DNA of 64,000 bases from Chaetoderma sp. LZ-2023a. Taxonomy: Eukaryota > Mollusca > Caudofoveata > Chaetodermatida > Chaetodermatidae. How positions within the stretch are numbered: position 1 is the first letter of the stretch; each line of letters starts with the position of its first letter. The stretch lies in the NCBI GenBank assembly GCA_034401795.1, contig CM067369.1:94432536-94496535 (forward strand), given 5' to 3'. The notes under the pieces are model-generated. The model saw only the letters and a program-made list of their open reading frames with translations. It did no database searches and was not told the DNA's origin. This document shows, one piece after another, positions 21,645-34,468 of the stretch. The position numbers and the translations under genes were made by a program.

Positions 21645-23240
21645 GTTTATTACACCCAGATCATACAAATGATATAAGGGGAATATGATTAAACAGGGTT
21701 GGCAGTGGTGAAGTATTTACAGTACATTATAATTTGTACATCTTACCCATATTATCTTATTATAATTATTATTAGCATTATTAGCATTGCCATTGTCATC
21801 GTCACAGTCGTCGTCGTCATCATCGTCGTCATCGTCGCCGTCGCCGTCATTATTGTCTATGTAGCATGGTGAGTTTGTGCAGGGGTCTACCTTGCGGAGA
21901 ATTGGCCTGTAATAATGCTGATGAATGAGCATAGTTTTATTAAGAGCTTCTTTTTTTCTGTGGAAAATAGCTTAAAGAACTTCGAGTAATTTCGTCTGTT
22001 ATAATAAAATAAATTTTGGCAAATACTTTAGCCTGTCAGGTTTGAAATAGTCGCAAAAAAATGGTATTCATCACCAATATCGTTTTTGTCACATAATTGG
22101 CATGTTCGCTGTTCTCGAGGGACTCTCTCCCAACGACCCTTCTCAATAGGTAAATGGTAATTACCGGTTCTAAAGTTTGTGAATGTTATTCTATTCCTAT
22201 CTCCAAGCTTGAGTAGATATGGCTCCATTTCAAGGCTTGTTTTAAACGCTTTGTATGTTTTCCCTTTCAAGATTCCCCCATTTGCCCTTCCCACTTCTGT
22301 TTAAATTGATCCACGAGGTTTTGCTTTACGTAGCATTTTATTTAATTCACACTGGTTACTGACTGTGCTTCCCAAATATAGGCCATTCCAGTTTCTTCTA
22401 GTATGTTTTAATGCAGTTTAACCATTTGTACTGTGTGTTGTTCTGGTGGTAATCATTCAATGCGTATTTGTATATTTGGACTGATAGTTTGGTCTGTTAT
22501 CCAGTGATTAGCTTTAACCAGAAATTTACCATGCGCGGTTTGATCTTTCATTCCAGTGGCATTTCCTTTGTTTCCCCATACAACATGTACTTAGGCGTAC
22601 TTCGTTTTACTTTCAATACATATCTTAGGAAAACTAACTTAGTCTTTTCAAGCATGTTGATGTTCTCGATACCTAGAATTTCACTACTATATAAGAGTAT
22701 TGGTTCAATTGTCCTCAGGAATAAAGTGAGATGGCAATCGAATATTTAGCTTCCATTGGTCTACGTATGCATCAAATGCGTCAAGTGACGTCTGTAGATC
22801 AGGTGCGCTCTCTGCCATTATAACTGTATCGTCAGCACATAGGAGTATCAATAATTTAAGAAATATAAATAATTCATCCTCTCTTATTTTAAGTTCTACT
22901 TGCCTACAATTATTATTTTCTAAGAAATTTTGCAGGTCATTTAGGTATAGTGAGAATAGAACTAGTTTTCGCCCTGTCTTACGCCTAGCTTACAATTTAT
23001 GGTTTCAGAGAATTCATTATTTAGTTTTATCCTCGACTTGCTATTTTTATTCATACTTTTTATTATATTAAAAACTTTACCAGTAATTTTATGAGATGCT
23101 AATTTTCCCCAGAGACCTGTTCTCCAAACTGTGTCAAAAAGCTTTTTCAAAATCTATGACGGCACAGTATAGTTTTTTCTTTCTTTGTTGTATTATTTAT
23201 AATAGTTGGGATCTGCTTTTTCTCAAATAATCCCGATTCA
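21645..23240 (-). pseudogene. non-LTR retrotransposon, 3' half, copy 1
   Basis: A minus-strand LINE fragment. From 23240 downwards it reads a reverse transcriptase core with AVIDFEKAF (motif A), CKLGVRQGEN (motif B, near 22970) and LLCADDTVIMAE (the catalytic motif C, near 22830, with C in place of the usual Y or F). This is followed by the thumb region (LVFLRYVLKVKRSTPKYMLYGE) and a C-terminal FRTGNYHLPIEKGRW with CQLCD-----H zinc-finger residues near 22150-22060. Several frame changes, stops and a deletion after the RT core make it inactive. The 5' half is absent. The family resembles copy 2 at 24498-25565; the clade (CR1/RTE-like) is not certain. Confidence 0.82.
21790..21850. repeat. (GTC)n-rich segment in LINE 3' UTR
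   Basis: Imperfect GTC/ATC triplets lie inside the 3' untranslated part of the LINE copy. Confidence 0.8.
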
Positions 23241-23366
23241 TTTCCATTTTTACCGATGGTAGTTTATTTAATATTGTATGAAATTACCAATAAACACCAT
23301 TTGTTATTTCCCTTTCCCTTCCTTTAATATAGTAAGAGTTCTATGCTGGAGCGCGGTAAGCCTACG

Positions 23367-23762
23367 TAATGGACCTTTCCAGCTTTAGCTATGCCCCGCC
23401 CATCTCTATCTAAGCTCCACCCACGCCTCGTCCGTGTTGGGATCGGTCGAACTTTGAATTCCCTGACTATCAATTTCTAGAAAACTATACAAGTAAGCTG
23501 TTAAATATTTTGAAACTAATTTGACTGGACGCTGTTGCTGCCATAGTCCAGTCAAATTAGTTTCAAAATATTCAATAGAATATTTATTAAATTGTGAAGA
23601 CATACAATTTTACAACGTGTCGGACAATTAAGCGTTAAAGACAGAGTCTATATCGAGACATTCATGACGTCATGATTATAACGTCATCTTACACGTCACG
23701 TAGTTGATTATGACGTCATATGACGTCATGTGACGGATGGATAAACTTGGAAAGGTCCATTA
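23367..23762 (+). mobile_element. family A hairpin MITE, copy 9
   Basis: A full forward copy with perfect TAATGGACCTTTCCAG and CTTGGAAAGGTCCATTA ends. The hairpin tip is shortened (GCTGCCATAGTCCAGTC). The element sits just beyond the 5' break of the LINE copy on its left. Confidence 0.9.
23665..23728. promoter_or_regulatory. three perfect CRE-type TGACGTCA palindromes
   Basis: TGACGTCA occurs at 23665-23672, 23711-23718 and 23721-23728 within MITE copy 9. This 8-mer is the binding site of CREB/ATF-type bZIP factors. No promoter is seen nearby, so any regulatory effect is inference. Confidence 0.55.
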
Positions 23763-23934
23763 AAGCACATGATGACCACAGTCAATGGTGATGAGGATGA
23801 AGATGAAGTGAGAAGAGAACAACCTATGTAGGCCCATCAATGGCATATGAGGGTAAAATGTACAAAATGAATGAATATTATCAATACAGTAAATTGCATG
23901 TATATAAAATTTATAATTCTATGGCGGTAGCAGC

Positions 23935-23960
23935 AGGAGCAGCAGCAGCAGCAGCAGTAC

Positions 23961-24026
<66 letters not shown>

Positions 24027-24034
24027 TAGTAGTA
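23935..24034. repeat. (GCA)n(GTA)n microsatellite
   Basis: Triplet runs that change from GCA to GTA. They yield meaningless poly-valine and poly-serine frames. Confidence 0.95.
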
Positions 24035-24111
24035 GTATAATTTGAACTACTGCTATCTTCGTTATCAAATCATTATTTTATCATTCTCATATTGTCATCT
24101 CATCTTTATCA

Positions 24112-24185
<74 letters not shown>

Positions 24186-24305
24186 CTGGTAGTAGTACTG
24201 GTAGTAGTACTGGTAGTAGTACTGGTAGTAGTACTGGTAGTAATAGTAGTAATAGTAGTAATAGTAGTAGTAGTAGTAATAGTAGTAATAGTAGTAGTAG
24301 TAGTG

Positions 24306-24354
<49 letters not shown>

Positions 24355-24373
24355 CAGTAGTAGCAGTAGCAGC

Positions 24374-24453
<80 letters not shown>

Positions 24454-24458
24454 GTAGT

Positions 24459-24497
<39 letters not shown>
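24112..24497. repeat. (TAG)n/(CAG)n microsatellite, about 385 bp
   Basis: A long triplet tract with TAGTACTGG and TAGTAA higher-order variants, ending in (CAG)n. It adjoins the 3' end of the LINE copy to its right, read on the minus strand. Confidence 0.95.
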
Positions 24498-24503
<6 letters not shown>

Positions 24504-25565
24504 CGCTATCGGTGTCTGCTGTTAAACCTTTGGCTTTTTTGAAAATACAAAAAATTTACAGTTTTATGAGAACAGGCACACTGCATAGGGCTAATAAATC
24601 TTTTGTTTTGCCTGGGTTGAACCTTGCGATAATGTACTGCGGGATGTATTTTGATCGCTCATCATCGTATTTTCTGCAGGTGTAAAGAAAATGATTTTCG
24701 TCGTCTATTTCATTGCATATCCTACACAATCTGTTATTTCTTTTAATATTTTCCTATCTGCCCGTTTCAATTTTTAGTTTGTAGTTTAGGGTCCGGAAGT
24801 GACATAAGGCAACAGCTTCCTTAAATGGTAGAATCGTAAGATAACTTTCATACCCAAAGTATTCTTTAATTGCTTTGTAGAAGGTTAATCTGGTAGAAGC
24901 ATCAATTTCCCGTCTCCAGCGTGCTAGGTATTGATTTTGCAATGTTTCTTTTGCGACTTTAACAATATAACTTTTATCAACATAGTCCTCACTCATTAAC
25001 TGTTCTTGACCTATAGCTTGAAGAAGAGAGTTGATACATGCTAGCTACTTACAATTAAAAGTTGTATTATTATCGAGCTCTCTATATAAAAAGTAGATGG
25101 TAGAGGAGAGTTTCCCATAGCCAGAATTCACGAGAGTAGCCATAAACCTAATCATATTACATTTTACGGTAATACTTAATTGATATCGCCCAGTCTCTCC
25201 GTATATCATAGAATTTGGGGTACTTTTCTTTCCTCTCAAACCATGCTTTAAAAATCGGAGGTGACAAGTTTCGAACATTTCCAGATTTTTTAATCCACAA
25301 ATCTCAGAGGCGTATAAAGGTACAGGTGTTATCATTGTGTCAAATAAGGTGTATTGCAGGTCGAATGGGAGATCAATTTCTGTTATTTTCTTAATTAGTT
25401 AGAACATAGGTTTTGTACCTTGTTTTAAATTTCGGCACCTATAAGAATAAAAACTGCCACTTGTTTAAAAATCGTTCCCAAATAAAGGTACTCATCCACT
25501 ATTTCAACTTCTTTGCCTCCTAGATAAAATATGTTCTGTTTATGTCGTTTACTATTTGAAAAGAG
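24498..25565 (-). pseudogene. non-LTR retrotransposon, 3' end, copy 2
   Basis: A minus-strand 3' fragment of the same LINE family as copy 1. It begins after the catalytic core with VLFSNSKRHKQN and EIVDEYLYLGTIF (25560-25480). It continues with the thumb region (25335-25045, with STPNSMIYGETGRYQLSI), a linker (24996-24754, ending CHFRTLNYKLKIETGR) and then CRICNEIDDENHFLYTC near 24700, whose C, C, H and C residues match the C-terminal zinc finger seen in copy 1. Stops and frame changes are present. The 3' end runs into the (CAG)n/(TAG)n tract. Confidence 0.82.
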
Positions 25566-25789
25566 AACATGAATTTGAACTTGTTTGACTGGCATAACAG
25601 TACATGTTCCTTACTAATCAGTGAGGGCAATCATCCTTCGCAGGCCAGCATGCACGCCTTTGTAATCCGACTACACTAGGTTCTATGTTCCGACCAGCCC
25701 TTTCCTGGTCTCCCACATGTGTGTCATGTAACAGGTGCGGCGGAAGCATATTGGTATTGGCTCGCCATAGACAAGTCAAACCAGAAGCG
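25566..25789. other. unassigned DNA
   Basis: No feature is recognised between the LINE fragment and the degenerate tandem region. Confidence 0.45.
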
Positions 25790-27700
25790 GGCGTCTGGTG
25801 GTGGGTGGGGTGGTCACCCATGGCAAAATTGTGAAATCTAGATGTTATCAGATGGCTTCTCGCACATTTCTGCAGCTAAATAGGGGCATTCAATTGACCA
25901 CTAGTTTTTTCTATTTTAGTCAAATTTTTTCGAAGAGAGTCTATATGTCATTACTCAGAATAACATAAATTCGTAAAATAATATTGTTGAAAATCACCAA
26001 TATTTATAATTAGAAGACATTATGCTATTAGTCAATTTTGTTCATGTTTCCCTATAACCTTGATGGCTTTCTGAGCAAAAAGAATAACAAAGCAACATTT
26101 TCTAATGATATTTACCGTCAAATTTTTCAGAACATGTGAATTGAATGAAGTATTGGCGTTAATTAATAAAAGAAATTGTGTTAACCGTGATGAATATTTT
26201 GAAATATATTTAACTGGACGCTGAACGCACAAACATTTAGTGAATAAAAAAATGAATCTGAACTTGGATATGTATTTAAGCTGATTCTTCTAATCAATCA
26301 TGTGCAATGTGAGTAGGTTATATTATATTCATATCCTCTTGACAATTACCATAACTGTTGCAAAACTGCTTAACAATAAATGGTCCTCCCCCCGCAGGTT
26401 TGAAATCTAGATGCTCCAAGATAAGGGCTCGCGCATTTGCAAAGGTAAATCTATACACTTAGCTGTCTGTGAATTCATCTCTATTTTCCACATTTCTCCC
26501 GAAAATAAAAATAGTTTATCTCAGGGACGCATTGGTCAATGATCAACCGGAACGTTTTTGTGCATCATCCACATCTGCGAAGAACATTCAAGGCAGTGTG
26601 CAGGGGTGTGTGTGTGTGTGTGGATGGGTGAGGATGGGGATGGGTGGGGTGTGAGTGTTGAGGGGTGCGTGTGTGTGATGAATTATTTCAATTTTTATAT
26701 CAAGGAAAAAATATGTGTTCAAACATAGAAGAATCAACTAGATTGCTTCGCAGTCTCATTTAGAAAAAATACGTGACTAATAGAGTTGGCAGAAACAATT
26801 GAATGTGAGTCTCTTTGAATATTTATTTCACTGATTTAATTTTTTTTCCAAATGTGGTGGGGTGGGTGGGGTCGTTCGCACCCAACGACTACCACCACCA
26901 CCACCACCTCCCTCCTTCTAGCGACGCATATTTATCATGTTTAGATCCGAAATTAGCCTATAAGACAGAATACTTTCCAGTTAATAAATGATATACAACA
27001 ACAACGATATAAAGTTAGTAGTATATCATCCCCTGGACGTGCAGCTGAGGTGGGTGTGATTTTAAACATTTGAAATCTAGATACTGTTTGAGTACATTTC
27101 CAGCATTTCTGGAGGAATTACCATCCTATTGACGTTCAAATGGCTGCCAAATTACAGTTTTCTGTTAACCTGCAGGTCTACACTATCTGTGCAGTTCCAG
27201 AAACAATGTCCAGTTCTAGTAAACACAATGTACAAGTCAAAACTTCTGAAATATGTGTTTATTGCTGAATACAATACGAATAACGAGGTGACACATAACA
27301 GAAATTCAATCACTTTGAAACGAGTGAGCCTATAAGTAAAATTAACATATTAAGGTGATGGAGTGGACTGGCACCAAATTAGCACCCGACCGACCTCTAA
27401 CATCCCCAGCTCGCTTTAATCGCCTGTTTATGCAGTGTGAAATTCTTCTTAAAGGAACGGGTGTCAATTATTATATTCTAATAGAGGCCGCCGCCATTTT
27501 TAAATCTGTATACTTTCGGAGGGCTCTCCAGCATTTTAGAGGGAAATATAATATGGGCTGTCAGATGATTGTCGACTTATTTTATTTCACAAGGGGTGGA
27601 GTGGGGGCTGAGTTGATACCATCCATCATTTGACGCCCCGACCGATCGCCACTCTCACCACACCAGCTACATCCCTGGCAAGAATCCCCTATTTGGGCAT
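25790..27700. repeat. degenerate tandem units of about 450-670 bp
   Basis: GAAATCTAGATG or a close variant occurs at about 25835, 26400, 27068 and, weakly, 27500. Each is preceded by GGTGGGTGGGG-like G-rich text and followed by related words (CGCACATTT, GCGCATTTGC, GTACATTTCC, CTCTCCAGC). This is an old tandem array with much divergence. No gene is seen. CA/TG-rich runs lie at 26603-26690 and a CAC run at 26888-26908. Confidence 0.5.
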
Positions 27701-27754
27701 AGACATGTTCAACTTTTTCACACTCGAGAGCCCCTATCCTGGTATGGGTGGGGT

Positions 27755-28015
<261 letters not shown>

Positions 28016-28324
28016 GGCTTAAAAATTTACAAAACTGCCTGCAACATATCTCCCGAACCCAAGAAAATACAAGCGCCAAACTAAGTACCTACAATAGTAT
28101 ATTGTAGCTGTCTTGGGATGGTTTGAGCTTTCTGGGGTCTGGCACACGACTAGTAATAATGGTTCCAGTGAACCTAATGAATATCATTTTGGCATTGGAT
28201 TGGGTGAGATGTGTGAGGGGCGTGTGAGGGTAGGGGGTGGGTGGTGGGTGGGGGCTCGAAAACTTTGTATCGTGGGATATCTCTCTACATCCCCCAACCA
28301 CCCCACACTCGGCAAGCTCCACTG
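28016..28324. other. unassigned DNA
   Basis: Contains a G-rich GGGTGGGTGG stretch (28200-28260) and no recognised gene. Confidence 0.45.
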
Positions 28325-28670
28325 AATTGATAGATCCAATCTGTCACTCGAATATATGACGTTATAATAAATTATAGTCACGTGTAGGGTGACTTCACGC
28401 TCAAAATGCGTAATTAATGACGCATCTAGGTCCGTCATGGGCGTTGAATTGAAGATTGAGCATCATTCGTTGAATGGTATGTCTTCACGTTTTAATAAAC
28501 ATTCTGTTGAATATCAGCTAATTTTTATAGCAAAATTGAAAATGTGCTTCGAGAATTTCAATGTTCAATTTATATATTAAAGTGTATTTAAATCGATTCA
28601 AAGAGTGGAAAACGTGGGCGGAGCCTAATTACATATGGGCCGGGCATAGCTAGGAATGGCTCTGTCTATT
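28325..28670. mobile_element. family B element
   Basis: ATCCAATCTGTCACTCGA start, TAATGACGCATC, AATAAACATTCTGTTGAATAT, then GGGCGGAGCCTAATTACATA and GGGCATAGCTAGGAATGG. The last two words are 21 bp apart, as in other copies. The central hairpin is replaced by AT-rich text. Confidence 0.65.
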
Positions 28671-29599
28671 CTCCAATATGGCGATGACGTGCATTGCGGA
28701 ACGCCAAATTATCAAATGGCATGAGGTGAGGCTCGCACGACCAGTGGCCACACGAAGTGGGGAGGATCTGCTTAGTTACGGCGAGATGGGCTTGGGGCAT
28801 TCTGCCAAACCATCAGTATTCGCCTCAACCGTCACGGCTCGGCACAAGTTAATTCGACCGGGTATTGTCAATAATAACGTTTCAAGTCAAATCAGTTTCA
28901 AAATACCCAACAGCTTATGAACTGATTATCTTCTGAATGGGGAACTACTCAAGTGCCAACTCATCACCGATTAACGATGATATATGACATATATTTGAGC
29001 AATAATTTACGAAACAAGGATAATTACAAACTCGCGTATCATTTAATGACAAACCACATATGAATAAAGACTGAAAGTAAATAACGATTACGTAACTAAA
29101 ATATAATAACGTGGAATAAATAGGCGGTAATGACGAGAGTATAAAATAAACTTGGAAGGTCGGTATTCTTACCGGCCTATGAAAAATAATACCCGATAGT
29201 ATATATGTAAGATAAGTTCCTCTGTGCAGACCTGATTTGTCGGATGAACGTCCGCGAAAGTGACAATACGAATTCAAGAGCTGGAGAAACAGTATATTAT
29301 CTAGGATGCTGATCGAACGTAAAAAGTATTTCATTAGGGTTAAAATAATGCGATGACATGGAGAAGAACAGAGGCAATATAATCGGGGATGAGCAACAAA
29401 TAACCGGTTAAAAACCAGAAGGTAAGGAACGTCTTCTATCAATTAAAAGACTATCCGCTGTGCATAAAAATGGACTAGGTAAAGAAAATAGGGGAGAGAG
29501 TGAAGATGAGCCAAATGGCCAACAGGATCACTCATTCACTGGAAAGGTCGAGTCCCAGGAGGGGGTGGCCAAATGCAATGTACGTTACTGACAGAATTA
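28671..29599. other. unassigned DNA with a hairpin-arm fragment
   Basis: AAGTCAAATCAGTTTCAAAAT at 28882-28902 is a solitary family A arm. The frame 28945-29442 (165 codons, minus) has no motif I can name. Confidence 0.45.
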
Positions 29600-29621
29600 T
29601 ACAAGCAGAAAACTCCACTAC

Positions 29622-29755
29622 AAGATAGTAGTACTACAATATAGGCGGATGCAGATCCGCACGACAATACTTGAGTGGCAGACGTCCCCCTAAGGATGGT
29701 ACTGCAATAGTGGACATATAGATCCGAGCGACAATATTTGAGTGATGGAGATTTT
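29622..29755. repeat. imperfect tandem duplication of about 70 bp
   Basis: AGATCCGCACGACAATACTT (about 29652) and AGATCCGAGCGACAATATTT (about 29720) mark two related units, each preceded by GTACTRCAATA. Confidence 0.6.
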
Positions 29756-30266
29756 TAAGGGCAGTCTCGTATGCCAAAAGGCTAACGAAGAGCTATTACT
29801 ATAAACTACTATCGATTCAACTCTCTAACATTAATCTTCGAACTATCTGAAATCGGGACCTAGGGTCTTGAGTGGTAGTCGATTCATTCTGGAAAAGTAT
29901 CAAATGGGGAAACCGTCTACTTGTACACATGGCACGGAGAGATACGATCCAGTGAAGACCGTCCTGTTCCGGATAAGTCCATTGACCTATACCACGGAAA
30001 CGCACGTTCCGGCTGGGAGGATCTATGCAAAACGGACAGTAACTAAGAGATAAGACAGGTTCTGAGAAAGGCAAGGAAAGAGGAATATTTCAACGTATAG
30101 CACCCCCACCCCACCCCCTTAGCAGTATGAAGAACTTAATATAAGCTTACGGTTTGCGGATCTCGGGACCCTTTCTACGATCAGTTTCAATGGCTAAATT
30201 GCTTAAATACAGACTAACCCAGGTCCTATCATGTAAAATGGACACAGTTCTGCTCGGATGGAACAC
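29756..30266. other. unassigned DNA
   Basis: No gene or shared repeat was recognised. Confidence 0.45.
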
Positions 30267-30478
30267 GAGCCAGGCCAAAAAGGGGAAAGATCTACCTCGG
30301 TCGAATTGTCAGCACGTTCCGTCCATCACAATAGTGCCTGGTATCCTCACCCAGGCAGTGGTTGAAACATCCGAGCTAGGCCAAAAAGGGAAAAGATCTA
30401 CCTCGGTCGAATTGTCAGCACGTTCCGTCCATCACAATAGTGACTTGTATCCTCACCCAGGCAGTGGTTGAAACATCC
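30267..30478. repeat. 106-bp tandem duplication
   Basis: Two nearly identical 106-bp units start GAGCCAGGCCAAAAA (30267) and GAGCTAGGCCAAAAA (30373). High identity implies a recent event. Confidence 0.9.
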
Positions 30479-33400
30479 CCTAATTGTCGCCACGGAAATC
30501 AGTATTTGAACTTATGGAAAACTCCCACACTGTTGTATAATGGAGGGAGGCTTGCACCGTTGGTGCCTATACAGTTTCAAAGAAGTATCTTGATTTAGTT
30601 AATCTAATTTGAAACATGGGCAGGAGTGCCCAAACTAGCAATCCTAATACTATGGAATGGAGTCTTACAGATTATTGTGTTAAAATTACAATTCCACGAC
30701 AGTAAATAACTCTTCCCAGAAGAATAGTGGTATTAATTCTGGTATGTGTTAAACACTTACGGTTGACGTAATATAGTAATCCGGTTATAAAACATTAATT
30801 GAATAATGAACTAATAATTGAACACCGTGTCCGGTATATATATACGTATAAGTATACCGTGTCCGGATACAAATTGTTCTGGAAAAGGTATGTGTCATCA
30901 AGGAAGATAAAAATGACTAGGTCTAGTGAGGTGTGGGGTGGGTGGCTGGGTGGGTCGGGTGGGCGTGGGTTTGGGTGGCCGTGGTGTGTGGTGTGGTGCG
31001 GTGGGAGGGGGTGGGTTGTGGGGGAGGTACGGTTGGGTGAGTGGAGATGGGGTAATGTTCACTTTACTGGAATCACTTGGAGTCCTGGAAAATAGGAATC
31101 ACTCTGAGCACCAGGTCCTCCGGCAAACCAATTACTATTCGTCAACAGCTCGATGCCTTTGGGTCTGTTGATAATATCATCCGCTGAACATGAACATGTA
31201 TCATACACTGGGCTGACAATGTAAGCACAATGTGATAGAAGAAGGTCCCATACTACTTCGATGTGGTGGTAACAACCGCTGGTCATCTGGCTCTGGAAAG
31301 TCTCTGGGAACAGGATGTTTGGATTCTTGGACTCTCAGGTGAGCGTCCAATCTCTTTAAACTATGTTTCATATACGGAAGTAGACCACTGCCGAATCTGA
31401 CGAAGACAAATACTGGAAACGAGAACTGACGGGTCTCCACATACTCAGGATCCAGTACTTCAGGATAGCAACTCAATAACGGACAGTTCGATAAACATAA
31501 ACTTAATGAAGCGAAGGGAATTCCTTGCTTGTTGGAATCCATGGTTAAATCCGTCAATTCAGTTTTATCAGGATCAGGTCAACAGCAACTATGTCGCTAT
31601 ATGCGACAGACTATGGTAACCAGGAAAGTTCTACCGGAACGTGAGATAGTCTAATTCAAATTAAAGAATGTCTGGCAAACAAATCTTTTGCAGTTTCTGA
31701 TGTCTTGATCGAATAATGGCCAAAACGTGCCTAGTAAATTCAGGTGCGCGTAACGAGTATGCAGAGAAGCCAATGTGACATCTGGAATGCACATTGCCAA
31801 AAGAACTATAAACTGTGAAACGTTCTTAGCACAATACAGTTATTTCCTCCATTTGTAATGGAAACTATATAGCTCTTTGGTACTAAGCTTCTGACGTGTG
31901 CGGTTGATCATGATAGGGGGAGGCGAGATGGTGTCCGCATAACGAGATGGCTGCAGTCTGACGCAAATGAAATGGAATGCCTATTCCGCACTGTCGGAAA
32001 GTCGTCAACTCTCCAGACACGCACTGACAATCAAACTTAGGCAAGAAAAAGCACGTGAAATTACTGAATCAGGTCTATTTATAATAGACGCATCTCAGCT
32101 TCTAGAAAAAGGGGGTAATTTGAGACAAAGACCCAATCTGATACCAGGAACGAACCAGCCCAAGTCTGGCACGTCCAGGCATCTTCCACAAAATATCTTC
32201 TCAAAGTGGAGTCTGGGAACTTCAATCTCGCATAACTCCCTAACTACTGCACCGACTGAAAACAGTTGCAGATTCAGAATTCCCAATAAATTCTACATGA
32301 AAATGTCTACGCGCGCCCTTCAAAAACGCAGTTTTAAGGAAATGCTATTTAATCATTTATACCCTAAGTTGGTACAGTTTCAAATACATCCGACATGTAG
32401 ATTAGATGAGAGTAGCAGCTGCCTCGTGAATGAAACGATGGCGTGGAATGCGCGTGGGATGTCCAATCCGGTCACCAGGCCGAGAAAGGGGCGCACACGA
32501 ACCGATTCCCGTCCGACCTCCACCCGCAACATCCGTGCGGAAGACTGACAGACTCCGAATTTCATTACAAACTTCCATCAACATAGTATTTTGTATGATT
32601 TCTAGTATTCCATTTTCAAACGGTTAAAGAAAAAATATTCTCGTAGAGAATCGATTTTTTCATCACAAACCCACGTCTTGCACCTGCTGACTCGACCTGG
32701 GAATTAACAATGATCGATGGCGCCTGTTGTCAATTAATTGTTTCCGACATTGACAAAGTGAGTGCGCATAGAACTCTACCGGCAACATGCCATTAATAAA
32801 CTAAGTGCCTATGACATGCGTAGAGCAGATGGTGCTCTATATGACAGGTGTATCTCATGTAGACAAACAAACATTTTTCTCCTGTCTCACAAACTAGCAT
32901 AAACTAGTCCGTTGGTTTTCCTCTGTCATTCTGTCATGTTGTTACTGCTGCTAACATTTTTAGTGCCATTGCCAGAATTTTGGTATTGGAAGAGAAGGGA
33001 CAATGCTGGTTTTGGATGCCAGATGTTCCACTGGGGTCGATAGGTGGGGTGAGGTGGGGATTGTAACCCCGTACGTCAGCAGTCTGGTAGCTCCGCGTGT
33101 CCTCAACAGGGAGATCATTGACGATTAGAGCCCGCGGAGCAGCCACTTAATGTATTAACACACCTAAAATTTACATTGTAGCAGATATGAATATTGGTCA
33201 ACCTGGCCGCAGTTACAAACACATTGTTCATTCTACGTCCATCCCTGGTAAAGGGGCTTGGTCAGCGTCTGGATAAATCACGTAGATAAGTTCGTCACAA
33301 ACGCTGTTGGATATGAGCTGTTGGATATTTTCAAACCACTTTAACTAGAAACTGATGCTACTACGGGAACAAAAGTGGCGGTATTTAATAAATATTTAAT

Positions 33401-33575
33401 ATTAAAATAACGACCCACCCACGCCCATCCCCACCTCCATGTAGCAACAGCGTATACACAAATCAAATCCTAAAGCAACCAACACGACATCTACAGAAAA
33501 AACCTTTTCCTACAGTAGTTTAAATCACATATGGACTCATGCCCATATATTTGAAATAATTGAATTCTCAGAAAG
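30479..33575. other. 3-kb unassigned stretch
   Basis: I recognise no gene or element. The longest frame (31967-32548, plus, 193 codons) has no domain I know, and its surroundings give no start or splice support. A TGGG/GGTG-rich run lies at 30930-31050. CCGTGTCCGG occurs twice near 30830-30866. A degenerate hairpin-like piece (GAGCTGTTGGATATTTTC) lies at 33316-33333. Confidence 0.4.
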
Positions 33576-33979
33576 AATGGACCTTTCCAGATGTATCTAT
33601 GCCCCGCCCATATCTAGCTAATCTCCACGCATACCTCACTGGTATTGGGATCGATCGATTCCTGAACTCCCTGACTATCAATTTCCAGAAATCTATACAG
33701 ATAATCTGTTGAATATTTTGAAACTAATTTGATTGGGTGGTATTGCTGCCTATGTCAGCAACAAAGTCCAGTCCAATTGGTTTCAAAATATTGAACAACA
33801 TGTTTCTTAAATATTAAAGACATACAATTCGTACAACAACGCTTAATCCGTCACCAATTATGCGTTTGTGACGAACTTATCTACATGATTTATGACGTCA
33901 TTGATTATGATGTTGTCCTACATGTCACGTAATTAATTATGACGTCATGTGATGGGTGGATAAACTGGAAAGGTTCACT
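33576..33979 (+). mobile_element. family A hairpin MITE, copy 10
   Basis: A full forward copy, GAATGGACCTTTCCAG to AACTGGAAAGGTTCACT. The hairpin has several mismatches, so it is older than copy 9. Confidence 0.88.
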
Positions 33980-34077
33980 GGCAATGCATATGACTTACAT
34001 CACATACAGTACAGCACAGAAACGTCACATATTGTCCTCACAAATTGTCCTCATGTTTTGTTGAATGTGTTGTACCC

Positions 34078-34468
34078 AATAAACCTTTCCATTTTAGCCA
34101 TGCCCCGCCCTTCTCTAGCTAAGCTCCGCCCCCACCTCGATGGCGTTGGGGCCGATCGATCTCTGAACTCCCTGACTATCAATTTCCATCAAACTGACAG
34201 CTTAAGCTGTTGAAGATTTTGAAAATAATCTGACTGGGTGCTGTTGCTGCATATGGCAGCAACAGCGCCCAGTCAAATTGGTTACAAAATATTCAACAGC
34301 ATGTTTATTAAATAGTAGAGACATACAATTCTTACAACGTGTCGGACTTTTAAGAGTTAAAGACGGTCCGTATGGAATCATTTATGACGCAATGATCATG
34401 ACGTCATCCTACAAGCCACTTAGCTGATTATGACGTCATATGACGTCATTACTCTGGAAAGGTCCATT
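34078..34468 (+). mobile_element. family A hairpin MITE, copy 11
   Basis: A full forward copy only 100 bp after copy 10 and in the same orientation. It has a good hairpin around GCTGCATATGGCAGC and tandem TGACGTCATATGACGTCA near its right end (about 34431-34448). Confidence 0.88.

Noticed and set aside
23840-24542. Poly-valine and poly-serine open frames
   Set aside because: Translations of GTA/CAG triplet microsatellites.
31967-32548. A possible host gene of 193 codons
   Set aside because: No recognisable domain and no conserved neighbour; it could be chance in a less AT-rich stretch. Left as unassigned.
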